A stretch of 10,642 nucleotides of DNA from Balneolales bacterium (lineage in GTDB: Bacteria > Bacteroidota > Rhodothermia > Balneolales > Natronogracilivirgulaceae), in contig SKIC01000143.1 in NCBI GenBank assembly GCA_007116685.1, positions 1 through 10,642 of the forward strand, written 5' to 3'. The position numbers and the translations under genes are program-made. Shown one piece after another: positions 5,662 through 10,642 of this stretch (position 1 is the stretch's first letter; each line of letters begins with the position of its first letter). Under the pieces are notes generated by a model. It had not been told where the DNA came from. It searched no databases and saw nothing but the letters and a program-made list of their open reading frames with translations.

Positions 5662-8369
5662 CTTCGTCAATACTAATACTATTTATGGCTTTCGGATATC
5701 TGCTTTTGCTTTTTGCCGTAGCCTACTTTGCCGACAAAAGAGCCGAACAAGGAAAATCCCTGATTGACAATCCCTATGTCTATGCCTTGTCTTTGGCCGT
5801 TTATTGTACCGCATGGACTTTTTACGGATCTGTAGGACGCGCCTCCGAAACAGGACTCGGATTTCTGCCTATTTATATTGGTCCTACGTTGATGGCTGCT
5901 TTATGGTGGATAGTTCTGCGAAAAATGATATACATCGCAAAACATCAGCGGATAACTTCCATTGCTGATTTCATCAGCTCACGTTACGGAAAAAGCACTT
6001 CACTGGCGGGCATCGTTTCGGTGATAGCTGTGCTTGGAATTATCCCATACATCTCTCTGCAATTAAAAGCCGTTTCGATAAGTTACCAGGTTCTGCAAGC
6101 TTCCGGTGGAGCCACAACCCTTCTGTCCGACACTCCTTTTTTCACAGATACTGCTTTTTATGTTGCTGTTTTGATGGGGGCTTTCACCATTTTATTTGGA
6201 ACACGCCATCTTGATACCTCCGAAAAACACGAAGGCTTGGTGGCAGCTATCGCTGTAGAATCTTTGGTGAAATTATTTGCGTTTTTTGCGGTTGGTTTGT
6301 TCGTGGTTTTTTTCGTTTATGATTCTCCGGTTGCACTTTTCCAGGCAGCCTACGCTTCTACCGAGACCAGTAACTTGCTGAATTTGGGCGGTTCAGACGT
6401 TTTACGTAACGACTGGATTTGGCTCACGCTTTTGTCCATGCCGGCAATTTTGCTTCTACCTCGACAGTTTCAAACAGCTGTAGTTGAAAATGTTCGCGTT
6501 GAACACGTTCGTAAAGCCGCATGGATGTTCCCGCTCTATCTTTTACTTATTAACCTGTTTGTACTCCCTATTGCTCTGGCTGGCTTGTTGCATCCTTCCG
6601 TTTCATCCATGGATGCCGATACTTTTGTCCTTACGATTCCGCTTGCAGAGGGAAATACCCTCCTTGCTCTTTTTGTGTTTATTGGCGGATTATCGGCTGC
6701 AACAAGTATGGTAATCGTGGCGACAATCGCCTTAAGCACTATGGTTAGTAATGACCTTGTGATGCCCGTTATTTTGCGCTCAAGAAACCTGAACCTTTTC
6801 GAAAACCAAACACCAGCCCGGTTTATTCTCTTTATCAGGCGAGTAAGCATCATGATGATTCTTTTGGGCGCCTATTTGTATTTCAGATTCATTGGGGAAG
6901 ATTACACCTTAGTTTCCATTGGCCTGGTTTCCTTTGCAGCAATTGCTCAGTTCACTCCTGCATTTTTTATAGGATTGTACTGGCGTGGCGCAACAAAAGC
7001 GGGTGCGACAGTGGGAATTCTCAGCGGAATTCTTATTTGGGCCTACACACTTGTGATTCCCTCTTTGGCTGGAATTAGTGAATCATTAACGAATTTGGTT
7101 TTGTATGGTCCTTGGGGATTAGAGTTTTTAAAACCTGATCAATTATTCGGAATCACCGGATTTTCACCTGTTGCACAGGCCGTATTCTGGAGTTTATTGA
7201 TCAATATTGTTCTATTCTTACTGATATCAATCTACAGCAAACAATCAGCCGAAGAAATAAAACAGGCCGCTTTGTTTGTGGATGGAAAATCAAGCGATAG
7301 CGCACGTCCCATATTTTCGGAAGGCTCGGTGACCGTCGGAAAATTGCAATCCATACTCCAAAGGTTTTTAGGTAATTACAAAGGGAAACGAGTTATCAAC
7401 GATTTCTTCAAAGAAGTAAAAATGACATTCAACGAAGAAACTGCAGCGCCTCCACAATTAATACAACGAACCGAAGCACAATTGACCGGTATCATTGGCT
7501 CTGCATCAGCGAGCCTGATTTTACGTACGGAACTCCAGGAACGCCCTTTACGCACCGAAGATGTTAGAGAAATACTGGATGAAACACGCCAAGTTTTAGA
7601 GTACAGCCGGAAGTTAGAGGAAAAATCGAAACGATTGGAAGAAGCATCAGCTCAATTAAAAGAAGCCAATAAGCGCCTAAAAGAGCTCGATGAAATGAAA
7701 GACGAGTTCATAGCCACTGTATCTCATGAGCTAAAAACACCGCTCACTTCTATACGCGCATTAACAGAAATTATGCACGACAGTTCCGATATTGCGCCTG
7801 AAAACCGACAGCGGTTTTTATCTGTGATGCTCAAAGAATCCGAACGACTAAGCAGGCTAATTAATCAACTTCTAGACTCCCAAAAAGCCCATTCAGGAAA
7901 GCTGGAATTGAATAAAGAAGAATTCGATTTGGCACCACTAATCTCAGACAATATTGCATCGATAGACGAACAAGCCAAAAAAGGTGGAATAAAAATATCT
8001 CTAAAACTTCCAGATAACCTGCCAATAGTTTTTGGTGACAGAGACCGGCTTCAACAAGTATTATTGAATCTCTTATCCAATGCCTTGAAGTATACCGATT
8101 CAGAAAATGGCATTATTGAAATCAAAGTTGAAGCCAGTACTTCCGATATCAAAATCCATGTGACTGATAATGGAAATGGAATCAAAGAGGAAGATTTAAA
8201 TGGGCTTTTTGAAGCATTTGTACAAGTGGGTGAAAAATCAGAACGCAAAAGCGGAACCGGTTTGGGATTGTACATCAGCCGAAAAATTATGGAAGCGCAC
8301 GATGGCAAGCTAACGGTACAAAGCAGTATTGGTAAGGGAAGTAGTTTTACGATGCACTTACCGGTTTAG
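5658..8369 (+). CDS. Sodium:solute symporter-histidine kinase fusion (CbrA/CrbS-like) with STAC-like linker
   Basis: Inner-membrane sensor kinase of 903 residues whose sensor is a transporter. Residues 1-530 hold about 13 membrane spans with SSS features: YGSVGRASETGLGFLPIYIG at 56-75, and GGLSAATSMV followed by ALSTMVSNDLVMP (343-370). Residues 556-625 (VGKLQSILQRFLG, then QLTGIIGSASASLIL) resemble the STAC domain that links SSS modules to kinases. A coiled coil (about 640-685) leads straight into HisKA with His690 (ATVSHELKTPLTS). No PAS domain is seen, unlike CbrA. The ATPase domain has NLLSNALKYT (804-813), DNGNG (837-841) and GTGLGL (866-871). In this class the known members respond to amino acids or carbon/nitrogen balance (CbrA) or acetate (CrbS). 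The substrate cannot be read from the sequence, and whether it transports is open. No response regulator lies next to it in this window. It is the last gene of the operon, with a terminator about 60 nt downstream. Confidence 0.92.
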   Translation: MTSSILILFMAFGYLLLLFAVAYFADKRAEQGKSLIDNPYVYALSLAVYCTAWTFYGSVGRASETGLGFLPIYIGPTLMAALWWIVLRKMIYIAKHQRITSIADFISSRYGKSTSLAGIVSVIAVLGIIPYISLQLKAVSISYQVLQASGGATTLLSDTPFFTDTAFYVAVLMGAFTILFGTRHLDTSEKHEGLVAAIAVESLVKLFAFFAVGLFVVFFVYDSPVALFQAAYASTETSNLLNLGGSDVLRNDWIWLTLLSMPAILLLPRQFQTAVVENVRVEHVRKAAWMFPLYLLLINLFVLPIALAGLLHPSVSSMDADTFVLTIPLAEGNTLLALFVFIGGLSAATSMVIVATIALSTMVSNDLVMPVILRSRNLNLFENQTPARFILFIRRVSIMMILLGAYLYFRFIGEDYTLVSIGLVSFAAIAQFTPAFFIGLYWRGATKAGATVGILSGILIWAYTLVIPSLAGISESLTNLVLYGPWGLEFLKPDQLFGITGFSPVAQAVFWSLLINIVLFLLISIYSKQSAEEIKQAALFVDGKSSDSARPIFSEGSVTVGKLQSILQRFLGNYKGKRVINDFFKEVKMTFNEETAAPPQLIQRTEAQLTGIIGSASASLILRTELQERPLRTEDVREILDETRQVLEYSRKLEEKSKRLEEASAQLKEANKRLKELDEMKDEFIATVSHELKTPLTSIRALTEIMHDSSDIAPENRQRFLSVMLKESERLSRLINQLLDSQKAHSGKLELNKEEFDLAPLISDNIASIDEQAKKGGIKISLKLPDNLPIVFGDRDRLQQVLLNLLSNALKYTDSENGIIEIKVEASTSDIKIHVTDNGNGIKEEDLNGLFEAFVQVGEKSERKSGTGLGLYISRKIMEAHDGKLTVQSSIGKGSSFTMHLPV

Positions 8370-8507
8370 AGTTAGTTTTCTCAAAGAGTAGCTTTGCCTC
8401 TTGGTGTCAGGATGCCACCGGATAGTTCCGCCGGGTGAGGATCGCCTCGGCGGGTTTTCTAGTGGCATTTATTCTGTAAACGCGGCCCTCATCTTAGTGA
8501 GGTCAGA
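8370..8507. other. 138-nt convergent intergenic region with several self-complementary segments
   Basis: Region between the kinase stop and the aminopeptidase stop. Besides the terminator hairpin it holds CAAAG/CTTTG (8382-8386 with 8392-8396), ATGCCAC/GTGGCAT (8412-8418 with 8462-8468) enclosing the terminator, and CCTCA/TGAGG (8487-8491 with 8498-8502). GGATAGT (8420-8426) is complementary to ACTATCC (8507-8513), which runs into the aminopeptidase stop. It is more GC-rich than its surroundings. It may be only a 3' untranslated region, or a small structured RNA; no known RNA family is recognised. Single 7-bp pairs are expected by chance in a region this long. Confidence 0.3.
8428..8460 (+). 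terminator. Rho-independent terminator of the regulator/transporter-kinase operon
   Basis: An 8-bp GC-rich stem pairs CCGCCGGG (8428-8435) with CTCGGCGG (8446-8453), with one G-T wobble and a 10-nt loop, and is followed by GTTTTCT. The T-run is short but on the correct side only for the plus strand, so it ends the rightward operon about 60 nt after its last stop. On the minus strand the hairpin has no T-run. Confidence 0.7.
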
Positions 8508-9581
8508 CTATCCCAACACATTGAAATTTTCTTCACCGGATAAAGCAAGAACAGTTTCGCTCATTAAGGTGGTGAGTTTCTGAACATCTTCTAGAGAAGC
8601 TACTTCTACCGGTGAGTGCATATATCTGAGAGGAAGTGAAATTAAGCCGGAAGGCACTCCGGAACGAATCCAGAAAATACTATCGGTGTCTGTCCCCGTT
8701 CGGATTGATGCGGCTTCGTGTTGAATGGGGATTTCCTGTGCTTCAGCAACTTGTTCAATTTTGGAAACGACAAGCGGATGTGAAGCGGCTCCGTGGGTGA
8801 TACTTGGTCCTTTGCCAAGTTTTACCAAGCCGTGCTCTTTGTGATTGATTCCCGGTGTATCAGTAGCATGAGTAACATCGGTTACCAAAGCTAAATCCGG
8901 TTTGATTCGATAGGTCATCATTCGCGCTCCAAAACCGCCAATTTCTTCCTGTACGGCATTCAGAGCAACAACATTTACTTTCAGGTTCTGCTTTTGTTCG
9001 GCCAGTTTTTTAAAGGCAAGCGCAATCATAAAACCGCCAATTCGATTATCCAAAGCACGTCCGGAAATCAACTCGTCGTTAATAAACTCAAATTCATCCG
9101 CAAATGTGATTGGGTCGCCAATCTGTACCAATTCCAAAGCTTCTTCTTTATTGCTTACACCAATATCAACATACAAATCTTTCCAGGTTGGCGCTTTTGA
9201 GCTGTTTTTATCCTGTAAGTGAATGGCGGTATTTCCAATAATTCCGGTTACTCGGCCTTTTCTGGAATGGATATTAATCTTCTTGGCTCTGGCTATGGAA
9301 GGATCACTCCCTCCTAATCGGGTTACATAAACGAAGCCTTTTTCATCAATATGTTGAACCATCATCCCGATTTCATCGCAGTGGGCTGCAAGCATTACAG
9401 TTGGCGCCTCGGGATTGGTGAGCAACATAACGTATGCAGAACCATAGGCATCTGATTTGGCTTCGTCAGCGAATGGCTTAACATAATCAAGCCAGATTTT
9501 TTGCCCATCAGATTCAAATCCTACAGGACTAGGTGTAACTAATAATTCTTCGAGAAAGGAAAGTTCGTTTTCAGTAAACAT
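8508..9581 (-). CDS. M42-family metallo-aminopeptidase (glutamyl aminopeptidase/FrvX type)
   Basis: Cytoplasmic di-metal aminopeptidase of 357 residues, a normal length for the M42 family, whose members assemble into large tetrahedral (TET) particles and trim peptides released by proteases. All expected active-site residues are visible: H67 in AAHCDEIG, bridging D178 in GRALDNRIGG, the catalytic E212 and metal ligand E213 in VQEEIGGFGAR, D235 in LVTDVTHATD, and H322 in RYMHSPVE. GTDTDSI (296-302) is also typical. The ATG at 9581 gives a start directly at the family N-terminus. The preceding bases are A/T-rich without a Shine-Dalgarno. It lies 15 nt after the CHAT gene on the same strand and is probably co-transcribed with it. 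Family members differ in preference (acidic, hydrophobic or basic N-terminal residues), and specificity cannot be told here. Some relatives were annotated as endoglucanases, which is an old misnomer. Confidence 0.95.
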   Translation of the reverse strand: MFTENELSFLEELLVTPSPVGFESDGQKIWLDYVKPFADEAKSDAYGSAYVMLLTNPEAPTVMLAAHCDEIGMMVQHIDEKGFVYVTRLGGSDPSIARAKKINIHSRKGRVTGIIGNTAIHLQDKNSSKAPTWKDLYVDIGVSNKEEALELVQIGDPITFADEFEFINDELISGRALDNRIGGFMIALAFKKLAEQKQNLKVNVVALNAVQEEIGGFGARMMTYRIKPDLALVTDVTHATDTPGINHKEHGLVKLGKGPSITHGAASHPLVVSKIEQVAEAQEIPIQHEAASIRTGTDTDSIFWIRSGVPSGLISLPLRYMHSPVEVASLEDVQKLTTLMSETVLALSGEENFNVLG

Positions 9582-9596
9582 AAAAAATGGTTTGAT

Positions 9597-10642
9597 TTAA
9601 GAGCCCATCAACAAAAAAGCACTCCAATACAAAGGTAAGGATGATACCGGACTTTGTAGCATTTGAGTTTTGGCGTATTGTAATGCTTCGTATTCTGTTT
9701 GTCCGTTTAATAAATGCTCATAGAAAAAGCCCATGAATATTTCGGTTTGTTGATCTCCGATTTGCCATAAGGAATACAACAGCTGGCGGGCACCGGCATA
9801 CATAAAAGCACGATTTAAAGAAATCACTCCTTCTCCTGTGCTTACGCGCCCAAACCCACTGTCACATCCACTCAAAACTACCAAAGAGGCAGGAATATTC
9901 ATGGAATATATTTCATTGGCGTATAACATGGAATGTCCACCATCTGAAGCATCCGCAAACAATAATCCCGAAAATGATGGTTCTTCAGGATTAAAAAAGC
10001 CGTGAGTAGCAAAATGGAGAATATCATAATCTTTAAGTGCACTTGCAGCAGGCTTAGCAGCATCACTTCTGATTGCCAAAGTTACATCATGCCCATTTTG
10101 CTGAAGCATATTGCCAATATTTATAACCTCTCTTTCGGTGTATGGTAGTGGATTTGCAGCTAAATCTCTCACGCTTTCTTCGACTACTTCTGAAATAACA
10201 GATTCAGAAAAATCAAAGACAGGCGCCATTGCTTTCATTCTCCAGCTTTCCACATCTCTTAATCTACTGCGGTCTTTTTGCAAAAACAGAGAGCTATTAT
10301 AGTGATATCGAAAAGTATAATCTCTTATGATGAAAGGTTGATCTTGCATACTTGCCTGAGCATCAAAAGAACTTACTAAAGCCTCAAAGGGCATTAAATG
10401 AAGTACATCATCAGGAATAATAATAACATGCTTTTTCCCATCCAGAATTTGCGTGAATTGTTCGATTAAGAGCCTGTATAGTTCAAATGATTTTTCTGCA
10501 AATAGAACTCTCTGAGAACCTCTGGCAACAGATCTTGAAGTAAGTAATTCACGAAATTCTTTTACTCTTGATTCGAGCAAGAATTCATTCTCAATATCTT
10601 GACGAATAAATTTTACTTCATCTTTAGTAACAGCAAACGCAA
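9597..10642 (-). CDS. CHAT-domain (caspase-like) protein, C-terminal part; N-terminus beyond the window
   Basis: The frame is open through the right edge, and the apparent start at 10580 is an internal TTG, so only the last 347 or so residues are seen. Residues are counted from that TTG. The visible part is a CHAT domain, a caspase/separase-related fold: conserved HLMPFEALV (61-69), YTEREV (147-152), the catalytic-type histidine H193 in HFATHGFF, the cysteine C239 in VVLSGCDSG, then STGEGVISLNRAFMYAGAR (247-265), SLWQIGD and the terminal LPLYWSAFLLMG. Both dyad residues are intact, so it may be an active peptidase. Related bacterial proteins usually carry tetratricopeptide repeats upstream, and the helix-rich segment before residue 40 is consistent with the end of such a region, but no repeat is inside the window. 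In some bacteria CHAT proteases act in defence (for example TPR-CHAT with gRAMP), but no such partner is visible here. A housekeeping or signalling role is equally possible. Confidence 0.9.
   Translation of the reverse strand, partial: AFAVTKDEVKFIRQDIENEFLLESRVKEFRELLTSRSVARGSQRVLFAEKSFELYRLLIEQFTQILDGKKHVIIIPDDVLHLMPFEALVSSFDAQASMQDQPFIIRDYTFRYHYNSSLFLQKDRSRLRDVESWRMKAMAPVFDFSESVISEVVEESVRDLAANPLPYTEREVINIGNMLQQNGHDVTLAIRSDAAKPAASALKDYDILHFATHGFFNPEEPSFSGLLFADASDGGHSMLYANEIYSMNIPASLVVLSGCDSGFGRVSTGEGVISLNRAFMYAGARQLLYSLWQIGDQQTEIFMGFFYEHLLNGQTEYEALQYAKTQMLQSPVSSLPLYWSAFLLMGS

Noticed and set aside
8487..8502. CCTCA/TGAGG hairpin as a terminator of the aminopeptidase gene
   Set aside because: Only 5 bp long and with no T-run on the minus strand after it.
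8401..8583. Possible 60-residue gene on the plus strand across the terminator
   Set aside because: It runs through the terminator hairpin and the antisense of the aminopeptidase gene, with no protein-like features.
10578..10580. TTG at 10580 as the true start of the CHAT protein
   Set aside because: The frame continues open to the right edge with protein-like sequence, and CHAT proteins of this type have long N-terminal regions.
1..10642. Known defence, phage or mobile-element system
   Set aside because: No transposase, integrase, nuclease, toxin-antitoxin pair, CRISPR repeat or terminal repeats seen; the CHAT protein alone is not enough.

Overview
The window is an ordinary-looking chromosomal stretch from a Gram-negative, heterotrophic bacterium, most likely a member of the Bacteroidota or Balneolota. 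The pointers are a hybrid sensor kinase with a two-component-propeller/Y_Y_Y-type sensor half, a TPR-associated type CHAT protein, moderate-to-low GC, and genes that mostly lack a recognisable Shine-Dalgarno sequence. This assignment is inferred from style and not from a marker gene. No transposase, phage gene, CRISPR array, tRNA or rRNA is visible.

Layout. Bases 1-2363 (+) hold the 3' part of a large membrane hybrid histidine kinase: end of a periplasmic propeller, Y_Y_Y-like domain, one membrane span, PAS, HisKA, HATPase and receiver. Overlapping its end by 8 nt is a 52-residue zinc-ribbon/one-span membrane protein (2356-2514). Converging on it with a 2-nt gap is a Y-family translesion polymerase of the DinB type (2517-3845, -). 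A 162-nt divergent intergenic region (3846-4007) carries a sigma70-like promoter for the polymerase, a pair of 11-bp-spaced direct repeats between its -10 and its start codon, and a TATAAT box immediately in front of the rightward gene.

Bases 4008-8369 (+) form a tightly coupled three-gene operon: an XRE-type regulator with ScfR-like architecture (HTH, degenerate IrrE-like core, C-terminal cysteine cluster), a 68-residue two-span membrane protein, and a 903-residue sodium:solute symporter fused through a STAC-like linker to a histidine kinase (CbrA/CrbS-like). The overlaps are 8 nt and 4 nt. I infer that this operon senses a small carbon or nitrogen compound such as a short-chain carboxylate or amino acid. 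A GC-rich hairpin plus T-run ends it.

On the minus strand, reading right to left, lie the C-terminal part of a CHAT-domain (caspase-like) protein, cut by the right edge, and 15 nt later an M42-family metallo-aminopeptidase. They are probably co-transcribed.

The most interesting parts are the regulator/small protein/transporter-kinase operon, the tiny zinc-ribbon membrane protein coupled to the hybrid kinase, the repeat pair at the polymerase promoter, and the CHAT-M42 pairing. I did not find a clearly new defence or mobile system.
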